A stretch of DNA of 64,000 nucleotides, taken from assembly GCF_016901815.1 (NCBI RefSeq), contig NZ_JACSNR010000003.1, positions 160,084 to 224,083 on the forward strand. The letters run 5' to 3'. Position numbers and translations under genes: made by a program. The notes beneath the pieces are model-generated. The model was given only the letters and a program-made list of their open reading frames with translations. It made no database searches and had not been told where the DNA came from. Origin of the DNA: Hydrogenoanaerobacterium saccharovorans. GTDB taxonomy: Bacteria > Bacillota > Clostridia > Oscillospirales > Ruminococcaceae. Positions 9,613-17,064 of the stretch are shown here, piece after piece. Every line of letters starts with the position of its first letter. Within the stretch, counting starts at the first letter, position 1.

Positions 9613-10692
9613 ATGCTCAATCAGGCAAGAATAGACGGACTGCTGAAGTATATGGATCAGATCGGTCTGAGCCAGATGCTGATCCGCAATCCGGTGCTGG
9701 TACGGTACTTTGTGGGGATTACACCCCGGGGCGCGGACCGTGCCACCATTCTGTATGTATCGAAGAAGAACGGCGTCAAGCTGATCCTCAATGAGCTGAC
9801 CAACTATCCCAAGGAACTGGGAGTGGATCAGGAATTCCATGGGGATCAGGACAATGTGGCGGAAGTGATCTCCCGGTACACCATTCACGATGAACCCCTG
9901 GGCTTTGACGGGGAATATCCTGCCAAGTGGCTGCTGTCCCTCCGGGAATTCGGGGCAGCCAGTGACTATGTGCTGGGTGACCGGGCGCTCAATCTGCAGC
10001 GGGCGCACAAGGACGCTGAGGAGATGGAACTGCTCCGGGAAGCCAGCCGCATGAATGACCGGGTAATGGCCCGGGTGCGGGGCGTATTCCATGACGGCAT
10101 CACCGAAAAGGAAGCTGCCGGCATCATCTCCAGGATGTTTGTGGAGGAAGGCGCTGATATGCCCGGCTGGGTGATCGTAGCCTTTGGCCCCAATGCCGCC
10201 AATGTGCATCATATCCCCGGCGATGCCCGCCTCAAGGAAGGAGACGCCATTCTCATTGATATGGGTTCGCCCCGGAAGGGCTATCATTCGGATATGACCC
10301 GTACCTTCTTCTGGAAGAGTGTCGGCGAAAAGCAGCGGGCTGTCTATGAGCTGGTGAAGAATGCCAACATCGCCGCTGAAAAGGCCATCCGTCCGGGCAT
10401 GAAGTGCAGCGATGTGGATAAGGTTGCCCGGGATCTCATCACCGAGGGCGGCTATGGCCCGTACTTCACCCATCGTCTGGGCCACTACATCGGCGTGGAT
10501 CTCCACGATCCCGGCGATATTGCCTGGTACAATCCCGATCCGGTGGAGCCCACCATGGCCTTCTCCTGTGAGCCGGGTGTCTACCTGCCGGGCGAGTTCG
10601 GCGTGCGGGTGGAGGATCTGGTCATCGTCACCGAGGACGGCTGCGAGATCCTCAACAGCGACAACAAGGAGCTGGAGATCCTCGGCCTGTAA
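9613..10692 (+). CDS. M24 family metallopeptidase (Xaa-Pro aminopeptidase type)
   Basis: A 359-residue cytoplasmic peptidase with a creatinase-like N-terminal domain (1-125) and a pita-bread catalytic domain. Dinuclear metal ligands are visible: D in LIDMGS, D in HSDMTRTF, H in THRLGHYIGVDLHD, E in FSCEPGVY and E in RVEDLVIV. The family removes N-terminal residues preceding proline. The ATG at 9613 is preferred because AAAGGAGAG lies seven bases upstream; an in-frame upstream extension to 9529 has no such site. It is the last gene of the DUF5058 operon and is followed by a terminator. Confidence 0.9.
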   Translation: MLNQARIDGLLKYMDQIGLSQMLIRNPVLVRYFVGITPRGADRATILYVSKKNGVKLILNELTNYPKELGVDQEFHGDQDNVAEVISRYTIHDEPLGFDGEYPAKWLLSLREFGAASDYVLGDRALNLQRAHKDAEEMELLREASRMNDRVMARVRGVFHDGITEKEAAGIISRMFVEEGADMPGWVIVAFGPNAANVHHIPGDARLKEGDAILIDMGSPRKGYHSDMTRTFFWKSVGEKQRAVYELVKNANIAAEKAIRPGMKCSDVDKVARDLITEGGYGPYFTHRLGHYIGVDLHDPGDIAWYNPDPVEPTMAFSCEPGVYLPGEFGVRVEDLVIVTEDGCEILNSDNKELEILGL

Positions 10693-10704
10693 ACCAAATA
10701 AAAA

Positions 10705-10730
10705 AGCCGCCCCTGCAGGCGGCTTTTTTT
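10705..10730 (+). terminator. Terminator of the DUF5058-M24 operon
   Basis: GCCGCC-CCTGCA-GGCGGC hairpin with T7 on the plus strand and A6 upstream, so it also serves the converging minus-strand gene. Confidence 0.9.
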
Positions 10731-11115
10731 ATTTGGAGCCAAAGGACACCACTTCAAAGTGCGCGCTGCCCTCTGCCTTATCTCCGGTCACGGTGATGGT
10801 ATAGGTTCCGCTTTCCTCGATCCCGATGGCGAAGTCGCAGGAGGCAACAATGCCGTCTCCGCTGTAAAGCGGTTCTTCGCCCTCTTTCTGGATCTGAACG
10901 GACAGTTCCCCGCCATCCACGGTAATGTCCGCACGGATCTGATCTCCCGCTTGGGCGGTCAGCTCCTGGGAATCGGTGGTGTTGAACATGGTGTAGTCCA
11001 GAAGAAACTGCTCATCGTTCCCTGTCCGGCTGCCGTTGAACGCAGGGGTACTGCCGCAGGCTGCCAGGGAAATGATGAGCAGCGCGGCGCCTGCCAGATA
11101 TTTTGCGGTTTGCAT
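10729..11115 (-). CDS. Small lipoprotein of unknown function
   Basis: A 128-residue protein with a type II signal sequence and lipobox SLAAC (Cys20). The mature part is a short polar beta-rich domain with no charged catalytic signature; strands such as GTYTITVTGDKAEGSAHFEV suggest a beta sandwich. It lies just downstream of the YbaK-NimA fusion on the same strand (15 bp gap) and could be co-transcribed. No family is recognised. Confidence 0.75.
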   Translation of the reverse strand: MQTAKYLAGAALLIISLAACGSTPAFNGSRTGNDEQFLLDYTMFNTTDSQELTAQAGDQIRADITVDGGELSVQIQKEGEEPLYSGDGIVASCDFAIGIEESGTYTITVTGDKAEGSAHFEVVSFGSK

Positions 11116-11130
11116 TGGAATTCCTCTTTT

Positions 11131-12240
11131 TTACAATTTTTCATTTGCCGGAGCTTCTCCCGGCTGGGGTACAAGCTCGATGGCCTGCTTGCCGGTGAGA
11201 TGCTCCACGGTGAGCACCAGTACCGTCACCGCTGCCAGTTCCTTCCGGATCTCCTCCTCCAGCTCGGTATCCCGGCCGGGGCTGTACTTCTCCCCCAGTG
11301 CCCGCAGTCCGGTGAGGATCTCTTCGGGGTCCTCCGCCACCCGGATGCGTCCGAAGGCAATGGCACTGCGGTAATGGGTGGTGAACTTCTCAGGGACGAT
11401 CTTGTCCTGATCCACCACACAGAAGCTGGCCTTGGGACAGCGGGCAATGGCATCGATCTTGTGTCCGGTGCGGGCGGCATGGAAGTAGATCTTCCCCTCC
11501 CGGTAGGCATAGCTCATGGGCAGGGCATAGGGATAGCCCCCGTCTCCTGCCAGCGCCAGTACGCCGCAGGTTCCCCGCTCCAGGATCGCCCGGCTCTCGG
11601 ACAGGCGCAGCTGCTGCCGGCTCCGGCGCATCTTCCGGAAGGCAAAGGGCGCCTCGGGCAGGATCTCCGCTCCGGTAAAGGCCGGGTCATCGGCTTCCAG
11701 CACAGTATAGCCATGCTTGATCGCCGGGAGAAGCTTGTCCACAAAGTCGGAGGTGGCAATGCGCACCAGCCGTCCGTCGGCATTGGGCGGGAAGCGTACA
11801 AACGGCCCGTCCAGCACGTCCCGGTCGATGAACAGTTCCAGTTTGCCCTCCATGTCATACATCAGTTCCATGGCGCCCACCGCTCCGGCATGGGTGTGCA
11901 GCAGATCTTCCAGCGCTGCCGCGTTCACCATCGAAAGCCGGGTGATGTTCCGGCTCTTTGCCAGGGCCTTGGCATCCAGGCGCTTTTCCCGGGGCAGCAG
12001 CAGGAACAGGGTCCGGGACCGGTTGCGGTTCTGGAAGATGAGGTTCTTGAGTCCCGGTACACCCAGGGCCTTGTCCACTTCTTCCGCCTCAGCGGTGGTC
12101 TCAGGCTGCCGGGAGAACTCCACCCATTCATAGGCGATTCCCAGCCGTTCCAGCAGTTCATAGCATTCCCGTTCCCGGTCACCGGTGAGGGCGGCGGGGC
12201 GTCCGGTCTGCCGTGCCGATACAGTAAATCCTTCGCTCAT
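11131..12240 (-). CDS. YbaK/ProX-type deacylase fused to a NimA-like flavin-binding domain
   Basis: A 369-residue protein with two domains. Residues 15-190 match the YbaK/ProX aminoacyl-tRNA deacylase fold (GVPGLKNLIFQN, NITRLSMVNAAALEDLLHTHAGAVGAMEL, ELFIDRDVLDGPFVRFPPNA), which hydrolyses mischarged tRNA such as Ala-tRNA-Pro. Residues 205-350 match the pyridoxamine-phosphate-oxidase-like fold of the NimA/5-nitroimidazole group (RAILERGTCGVLALAGDGGYPYALPMSYAY, IYFHAARTGHKIDAI). The two usually occur as separate proteins. AAGGAGGAG supports the ATG at 12240. The combined role is unknown. Confidence 0.85.
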   Translation of the reverse strand: MSEGFTVSARQTGRPAALTGDRERECYELLERLGIAYEWVEFSRQPETTAEAEEVDKALGVPGLKNLIFQNRNRSRTLFLLLPREKRLDAKALAKSRNITRLSMVNAAALEDLLHTHAGAVGAMELMYDMEGKLELFIDRDVLDGPFVRFPPNADGRLVRIATSDFVDKLLPAIKHGYTVLEADDPAFTGAEILPEAPFAFRKMRRSRQQLRLSESRAILERGTCGVLALAGDGGYPYALPMSYAYREGKIYFHAARTGHKIDAIARCPKASFCVVDQDKIVPEKFTTHYRSAIAFGRIRVAEDPEEILTGLRALGEKYSPGRDTELEEEIRKELAAVTVLVLTVEHLTGKQAIELVPQPGEAPANEKL

Positions 12241-12345
12241 ACAGATCTCCTCCTTGCCGGGACGGGAAAAAACGCCCGTCCCTCTCTGTAATCAGAATAG
12301 CACGGCAGCGGCCCGGGGTCAAGGAGGGTTCCGTTCCCCGGATAT

Positions 12346-12384
12346 AAAAAACACCCGGCGGGGAATCCCGAATCCCGCCGGGTG
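12346..12384 (-). terminator. Terminator of the DUF6506-like gene
   Basis: Perfect CACCCGGCGGGA/TCCCGCCGGGTG arms with a short loop, followed on the minus strand by T6. Confidence 0.85.
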
Positions 12385-12394
12385 CAAGGGAATA

Positions 12395-12697
12395 TCAGAG
12401 GTTGTGAGGGTCGTCCGGGAAAGCCGCCCGGAACAGAGGGTCCTGTTCGGGGAAGTGGGTCACATAGCCCACCGGAATCCTGCCGCCGGTGGCTTCAATG
12501 ACCTGCCGGGCTCCATCCGGACCAAAGGCGCCGCACAGTTCAATACAGCCGATCCCCTCTTCTGCCAGGGCTCTGGCTGCGGCACAGGCAGCGGGAAGGT
12601 CGGGCACACCGATCATCCGGGCGCTGCCGCCGCCAATGGAGGCGGTACGGTCCTGTTCCGGGGAGAAATCCCCGAGGATCAGAAAAGCAAAGGTCAT
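12395..12697 (-). CDS. DUF6506-like small protein
   Basis: A 100-residue protein. The pattern FAFLILGD at the N-terminus, RMIGVPDLPAACAAARALAEEGIGCIELCGAFG in the middle and RIPVGYVTHFP near the end fits my memory of DUF6506. A GTG nine bases upstream of the chosen ATG lies too close to AGGAG. The gene lies 28 bp downstream of the metal ATPase gene on the same strand and could be its operon partner. Function unknown. Confidence 0.65.
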   Translation of the reverse strand: MTFAFLILGDFSPEQDRTASIGGGSARMIGVPDLPAACAAARALAEEGIGCIELCGAFGPDGARQVIEATGGRIPVGYVTHFPEQDPLFRAAFPDDPHNL

Positions 12698-12725
12698 GGA
12701 AAACACACTCCTGTCAGACTGAGGC

Positions 12726-14615
12726 TTACAGATTCTTCACAAAGAGAGCACGGATGGCGTTGAGTACTGCCAGGACCATGACGCCCACATCGGCGAAGAT
12801 CGCCAGCCACATATTGGCAATGCCCAGAGCGCCCAGCAGCAGGCAGCCCAGCTTGACGCCGATGGCGAACCAGGTGTTCTGGTAGACGATGCGCAGGCAT
12901 TTCCGGGAGATCTTGATGGCCTTGGCGATCTTGCGGGGGTCGTCGTCCATGAGGACCACATCAGCGGCCTCAATGGCGGCATCCGAGCCCATGGCGCCCA
13001 TGGCGATGCCGATGTCCGCACGGGAGAGCACCGGAGCATCGTTGATGCCGTCGCCCACAAAGGCGAGCTTATCCCGGTCATTGGAACGCTCTGCCAGCAG
13101 TTCTTCCACCTTGGTGACCTTGTCCGCCGGGAGCAGTTCGCTGTAATACTCGTCGATTCCCAGTTCCTTTGCCACCTTTTCAGCTACCGAGCGATGGTCG
13201 CCGGTGAGCATGACCATCCGGCGCACACCGGCGCTCCGGAGCTGGGCAATGGCCTCGGCCGCACCGGGCTTGATGCGGTCGGCAATGAGAATCTGTCCGG
13301 CATAGACGCCGTCCACCGAGATGTGTACCACAGTACCGGGTTCATCGCTTTCCTGGAAAGCAACACCCAGCTGGTTCATCAGCTTGTCATTGCCCGCAGC
13401 CACCGATTTGCCGTCCACTTCAGCTACGACACCGGCGCCGCTGCGCTCCTCCACCTGACCCACACGGGAGCGGTCCAGTTCCTGTCCATAGGCCTTCTGG
13501 AGGCTCTTGCTGATGGGGTGGGAGGACGCGCTCTCTGCCAGGGCTGCCAGCTCCAGCAGGCGTCCTTCCTCAAAGCCCTCTGCCGGAGTGATGCGGGTCA
13601 CTTCAAAGACGCCTTCGGTGAGGGTACCGGTCTTGTCAAAGACCAGGGTACGGGTCTGGGCGAGGGTTTCCAGGTAGTTGGAGCCCTTGACCAGCACACC
13701 CTGGTTGCTGGCGCCGCCGATGCCGGCGAAGAAGGAGAGCGGAATACTGATCACCAGCGCGCAGGGACAGCTGATAACCAGGAAGGTAAGGGCACGGTAG
13801 AACCAGTCAGCCCAGTCAGGGGTGAGCCCCATGAGGAACTGACGGGTCAGAGGCGGCAGCAGAGCCAGTGCCACGGCACTGTAACAGACTGCCGGGGTAT
13901 AGACCTTGGCGAACTTGGAGATAAAGGCCTCCGACTTGGATTTGCGGGAGGAGGCATTCTCCACCAGGTCGAGGATCTTGGAAACGGTGGATTCGCCGAA
14001 CTCCTTGGTGGTGCGGATCTTCAGCAGACCGGTGAGGTTGATGCAGCCGCTGATGATCTCGCCGCCTTCGGCCACTTCCCGGGGAACACTTTCGCCGGTG
14101 AGGGCAGCGGTGTTGAGGGTGGAACGGCCCTCTACGACAATGCCGTCGATGGGCACCTTTTCACCCGGCTGGACAATGATGATGGAGCCCACTTCCACTT
14201 CATCGGGGTCCACCTGTTCCAGCTGACCATCCACTTCGATGTTGGCATAGTCAGGACGGATGTCCATGAGTTCGCTGATGTTCTTGCGGCTCCGTCCCAC
14301 GGCATAGCTCTGGAACAGTTCGCCGATCTGATAGAACAGCATAACGGCAATGGCTTCGGTATAGTCGCCGCTGTCGGTGAGGCCGATGACAATGGCACCC
14401 ACGGTGGCAACAGCCATGAGGAAGTTCTCATCGAAGACCTGACGGTTCCAGATGCCCAGAACAGCCTTCCAGAGAATATCATAGCCCACGATGAAATAGG
14501 GCACCATGTAGAGGGCGAACCGGACAAGACCGGTGACCGGTACAAAGTGCAGCGCCACCATCAGCACGGCGGAAACAATGATCCGCCAGAGCATTTTTTT
14601 CTGCTTTTTGTTCAT
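12726..14615 (-). CDS. cadA: P1B-type heavy-metal exporting ATPase (Zn/Cd/Pb type)
   Basis: A 629-residue P-type ATPase. Visible motifs are TGES in the actuator domain, CPC in SCPCALVISIP (about residue 282), the phosphorylation site DKTGT (about 324), HP in SASSHPISKSL, GDG in FVGDGINDAPVL, and an ADVGVMVLAVLNAIRAL last helix typical of the Zn/Cd/Pb subgroup. It lacks its own N-terminal metal-binding domain; a free HMA protein is encoded just upstream on the same strand. An ArsR-type operator lies upstream and an ArsR gene is divergent, so metal induction is likely. The exact metal cannot be told from sequence. Confidence 0.9.
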   Translation of the reverse strand: MNKKQKKMLWRIIVSAVLMVALHFVPVTGLVRFALYMVPYFIVGYDILWKAVLGIWNRQVFDENFLMAVATVGAIVIGLTDSGDYTEAIAVMLFYQIGELFQSYAVGRSRKNISELMDIRPDYANIEVDGQLEQVDPDEVEVGSIIIVQPGEKVPIDGIVVEGRSTLNTAALTGESVPREVAEGGEIISGCINLTGLLKIRTTKEFGESTVSKILDLVENASSRKSKSEAFISKFAKVYTPAVCYSAVALALLPPLTRQFLMGLTPDWADWFYRALTFLVISCPCALVISIPLSFFAGIGGASNQGVLVKGSNYLETLAQTRTLVFDKTGTLTEGVFEVTRITPAEGFEEGRLLELAALAESASSHPISKSLQKAYGQELDRSRVGQVEERSGAGVVAEVDGKSVAAGNDKLMNQLGVAFQESDEPGTVVHISVDGVYAGQILIADRIKPGAAEAIAQLRSAGVRRMVMLTGDHRSVAEKVAKELGIDEYYSELLPADKVTKVEELLAERSNDRDKLAFVGDGINDAPVLSRADIGIAMGAMGSDAAIEAADVVLMDDDPRKIAKAIKISRKCLRIVYQNTWFAIGVKLGCLLLGALGIANMWLAIFADVGVMVLAVLNAIRALFVKNL

Positions 14616-14656
14616 AGAGGAAATCCCTTCTTTGATCCGGTCGGAGCCGGGAGTTT

Positions 14657-14690
14657 TATAATTAAATAAATGCTTAATCGTTCATATATT
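14657..14690 (-). promoter_or_regulatory. ArsR-type operator upstream of the P1B ATPase
   Basis: AT-rich site with ATTAAATAAATGCTTAAT resembling the near-perfect palindrome upstream of the HMA gene (shared AAATGCTT and TTCATAT). It is the likely promoter/operator of the ATPase gene. Confidence 0.5.
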
Positions 14691-14698
14691 ACTGCTGC

Positions 14699-14731
14699 AA
14701 AAACACCCGGGCAATGCCGCAGGTGTTTTTT
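14699..14731 (-). terminator. Terminator between HMA gene and ATPase gene
   Basis: AACACC/AGGTGTT stem with nested GGC/GCC pairing and T or A runs on both sides. It separates the two genes, consistent with each having its own operator. Confidence 0.65.
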
Positions 14732-14772
14732 ACCAGCAGTCGGAACCGGACGGACAAGCGTCCCGTGGGATC

Positions 14773-14991
14773 TTACAGGAAGATCTCGCAGTCGCTTTCC
14801 ACCTTCTTGCAGTTCTTGAGAACCTCAGCCATGACGGCCTTGGGGTCCTGGCCCTCATCAAACTCCACAGCCATCTTCAGGGTCATGAAGTTCACAGTGG
14901 CGTCCTTGACGCCGGGGGTCTTGCGGGCGGCGTCCTCCATCTTGTTGGCGCAGTTGGCGCAGTCCACATCGATCTTATAGGTCTTTTTCAT
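14773..14991 (-). CDS. Free heavy-metal-associated (HMA) domain protein
   Basis: A 72-residue ferredoxin-fold HMA protein with metal-binding Cys11 and Cys14 in VDCANCANKMED. Such proteins hand soft metal ions to P1B ATPases or buffer them. Here it probably replaces the N-terminal domain missing from the ATPase encoded 157 bp downstream. A perfect inverted repeat 37 bp upstream indicates ArsR-family control. Confidence 0.9.
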   Translation of the reverse strand: MKKTYKIDVDCANCANKMEDAARKTPGVKDATVNFMTLKMAVEFDEGQDPKAVMAEVLKNCKKVESDCEIFL

Positions 14992-15027
14992 TGCTGTTTT
15001 CTCCTTTCCCGACAGAATTTCGGTTGT

Positions 15028-15051
15028 AAGATTAAATGCTTGTTTAATCTT
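15028..15051 (-). promoter_or_regulatory. ArsR/CadC-type operator
   Basis: Perfect inverted repeat AAGATTAAA-N6-TTTAATCTT just upstream of the HMA gene. Size and AT-rich arms fit the 12-2-12-like operators of ArsR-family metal sensors; the cognate repressor is probably the ArsR encoded at 15549. Confidence 0.7.
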
Positions 15052-15202
15052 TCATATCTATACTCTATGTCAAAGAGGGCCGGAAGTCAACGGGGGAACG
15101 GTGAATCGTTCCGTTTGGATTAAAAACAGTTCCGAATGGATTAAGCGAAAAAAGCCCAGACTCCGGATGCCCGCAAACCGCGTACAGATGCGATAAAATC
15201 GC

Positions 15203-15447
15203 CCTTGCGGGGAGCAGTTCTCTGGCGTCCCCGGAAAATTGGGTGGTATGCCTTTGTTTTTCGCCCTCGCCTGGCTTCGGGCGGAAAAAGAGAATAGTGA
15301 AGAGTGAATAGCGAATAGTTTTGGTGTGCCTGGCGGCACGGGGTCAGAAGAAATTTTCGTCCAACGGGTTTTGCTATGTGGGGGAAGAAAAACTTCCGCA
15401 TGCCCTCCCAGCGGGCGGGGGACGCCAGGGAACCGCCCCACCGCAGG
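15203..15447. mobile_element. MITE-like non-coding element with terminal inverted repeats
   Basis: The left end (CCTTGCGGGGAGCAGTTCTC then TGGCGTCCCC) recurs inverted at the right end (GGGGACGCCAGGGAACCGCC then CCACCGCAGG), with only a few differences over about 30 bp. The interior holds a degenerate GAATAGTGAA-type run and GGTGTGCCTGGCGGCACGGG. There is no ORF on either strand. A second, partial copy is at 16903-17017 in opposite orientation. It lies between the metal-resistance genes and the arsR-araC operon. Confidence 0.6.
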
Positions 15448-15548
15448 TGGCAAGGCCCCAGCGCCGCATTTTCCGCAGGTGGTTGACAGAGGGCGGGCGG
15501 GGATTTTACAATGGAGGAAACAAAGGCGAACAAAAGGAGAGTGGAGCC

Positions 15549-15926
15549 ATGAAGCCGGAACAGACCGGACACGAACCCTGCGGCTGCGGCAGTGATCAGC
15601 TGCGGGAGAAACTCCCGTCCACCGGGGAGATCCAGTCGGTGGCGGATGCCATGCGGCAGCTGGGAGACAGCAGCCGGCTGCGGATCTTCTGGGTGCTGTG
15701 CCACTGTGAGGAATGCGTCATGGGGCTTTCGGCGCTGGTGGAGATGAGCAGTCCGGCGGTGAGCCATCATCTGCGGCTGCTCAAGAGTGCCGGACTGATC
15801 GTCAGCCGGCGGCAGGGCAAGGAGATGTACTACCGGGCAGCGGATACCGAAGCAGCCCGGGTGCTGCACCATACCATTGAACAGCTGGCAGCCCTCTCCT
15901 GTCCCGGAGAGGAGGAAGAGGCATGA
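15549..15926 (+). CDS. ArsR-family metal-sensing repressor
   Basis: A 125-residue winged-helix protein. The DNA-binding segment is SALVEMSSPAVSHHLRLLKSAG (split: recognition helix SPAVSHHLRLLKS). A Cys-rich metal site CHCEECVMGL in the helix before it resembles CadC/ArsR alpha-3 sites, and the N-terminus adds CGCG, a second possible ligand pair. The start follows AAAGGAGAG. It should repress the divergent HMA and P1B ATPase genes through the inverted repeats at 15028 and 14657. Its stop overlaps the start of the AraC gene (ATGA). Confidence 0.9.
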   Translation: MKPEQTGHEPCGCGSDQLREKLPSTGEIQSVADAMRQLGDSSRLRIFWVLCHCEECVMGLSALVEMSSPAVSHHLRLLKSAGLIVSRRQGKEMYYRAADTEAARVLHHTIEQLAALSCPGEEEEA

Positions 15927-16939
15927 CCCTGTGGACCAAGGAGACAATCACCGGGGATCTCCGGAATCTGCCGGCAGGGGTACAGGAGATCCGTACCCCG
16001 GAGGGAGAACTCTGCCGGCTGCCGCTGCCTGAGAGCGGCGGACGGGGCCGGTCGGAGGAGATCCGGCTCTGTGACTGGGCGACCATGCGGCTGGAGTGGT
16101 ATGAAGCCGAAGGATTTCATTCCCGGCATGGAGCCGAGCCGGGCTTTCTGGAGCTGAGCTTCTGTCTGAGCGGACGCATGGGCTGGCAGCTCCGGGACGG
16201 CAGCGGACTCTATCTCGGGCCGGGAGGGCTGGCCATCCGCCTGCGGGAGAGCTGCAGTGATTCCCGGCTCCAGTTCCCGCTGGGGTACTATGCGGGACTG
16301 GCCTTCTCGGTGGATACCCGGACACTGGATGCCCAGCTGCCTGTCCCCCTCGCACAGATGGGCGTCACTGGAGCGGGGCTGCTGGAGCGGTACTGTCCCG
16401 GCGGACGCAGCCTGGCTCTGGCGGCTCAGGCGGGAGTGGCGCCGCTGCTGGAACCGCTGGCTCGTCTGCCCCGGGAGGCCCGGCCTGCCTGGGGACTGCT
16501 GCGCATCCAGGAACTGCTGCTCCTGCTGGGGGCTCTGGAACAGCCCGAGCTGTCCTCTCCTGAGGGCTGGCCCCGGGATCAGCTGGCTGCGATCCAGGCA
16601 GTGCATGCCCGTCTGGTGGAGGATCTCTCCCGGCGGTATACCATTGAGGAGCTGTCCCGGGAGCACCTGCTCAATACCTCGGCGCTGAAAGCCGGGTTCA
16701 AGGCGGTGTACGGACAGCCGGTGGGCGCCTATATGCGGGAGCTGCGGATGCGGGAAGCCGCCCGTCTGCTCCGGGAGAGCGACCTGCCCATCGCCGGTGT
16801 GGCAGCCGCCGTGGGGTATGAGAACCAGGGCAAGTTCACCCGTGCCTTCAAGGAGGCCGTGGGACTGCTGCCCACCGAGTACCGCCGCCAGAACGGCCCC
16901 CTGCGGGGGAAGCAGTTCCCTGGCGTCCCCCGTCAGTAA
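15923..16939 (+). CDS. AraC-family transcriptional regulator
   Basis: A 338-residue regulator with an N-terminal sensing region (1-215) and a C-terminal double helix-turn-helix (about 225-330), including YTIEELSREHLLNTSALKAGFKAVYGQPVGAYMRELR (split by the two helices) and the closing AGVAAAVGYENQGKFTRAFKEA motif. It overlaps the upstream arsR by four bases, so the two are translationally coupled. The final residues (GKQFPGVPRQ) are encoded by sequence matching the end of the nearby MITE-like element, so insertion seems to have replaced the native C-terminus. Confidence 0.9.
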   Translation: MTLWTKETITGDLRNLPAGVQEIRTPEGELCRLPLPESGGRGRSEEIRLCDWATMRLEWYEAEGFHSRHGAEPGFLELSFCLSGRMGWQLRDGSGLYLGPGGLAIRLRESCSDSRLQFPLGYYAGLAFSVDTRTLDAQLPVPLAQMGVTGAGLLERYCPGGRSLALAAQAGVAPLLEPLARLPREARPAWGLLRIQELLLLLGALEQPELSSPEGWPRDQLAAIQAVHARLVEDLSRRYTIEELSREHLLNTSALKAGFKAVYGQPVGAYMRELRMREAARLLRESDLPIAGVAAAVGYENQGKFTRAFKEAVGLLPTEYRRQNGPLRGKQFPGVPRQ

Positions 16940-17017
16940 TGTAGAAATGCAAAACGCCCCTTCCAAATCCCGTGCCGCCAGGCACACCGAAACTCTTCGC
17001 TCTTCACTTTTCCCTAT
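16903..17017. repeat. Partial inverted copy of the MITE-like element
   Basis: CCTGCGGGGGAAGCAGTTCC, then CTGGCGTCCCC, matches the terminus of the element at 15203. CCCGTGCCGCCAGGCACACC, then GAAACTCTTCGCTCTTCACT, is the reverse complement of its interior (15285-15345). The distal end is missing. It overlaps the last codons of the araC-type gene. Confidence 0.65.
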
Positions 17018-17022
17018 TCACT

Positions 17023-17064
17023 AAAAAACGCCGTCCCTGCAGTGAGCGAGGGCGGCGTTTTTTT
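17023..17064. terminator. Bidirectional terminator between araC-type and CDF genes
   Basis: AACGCCGTCCCT/AGGGCGGCGTT stem with A6 before and T7 after. The CDF stop codon lies inside it. Confidence 0.8.
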
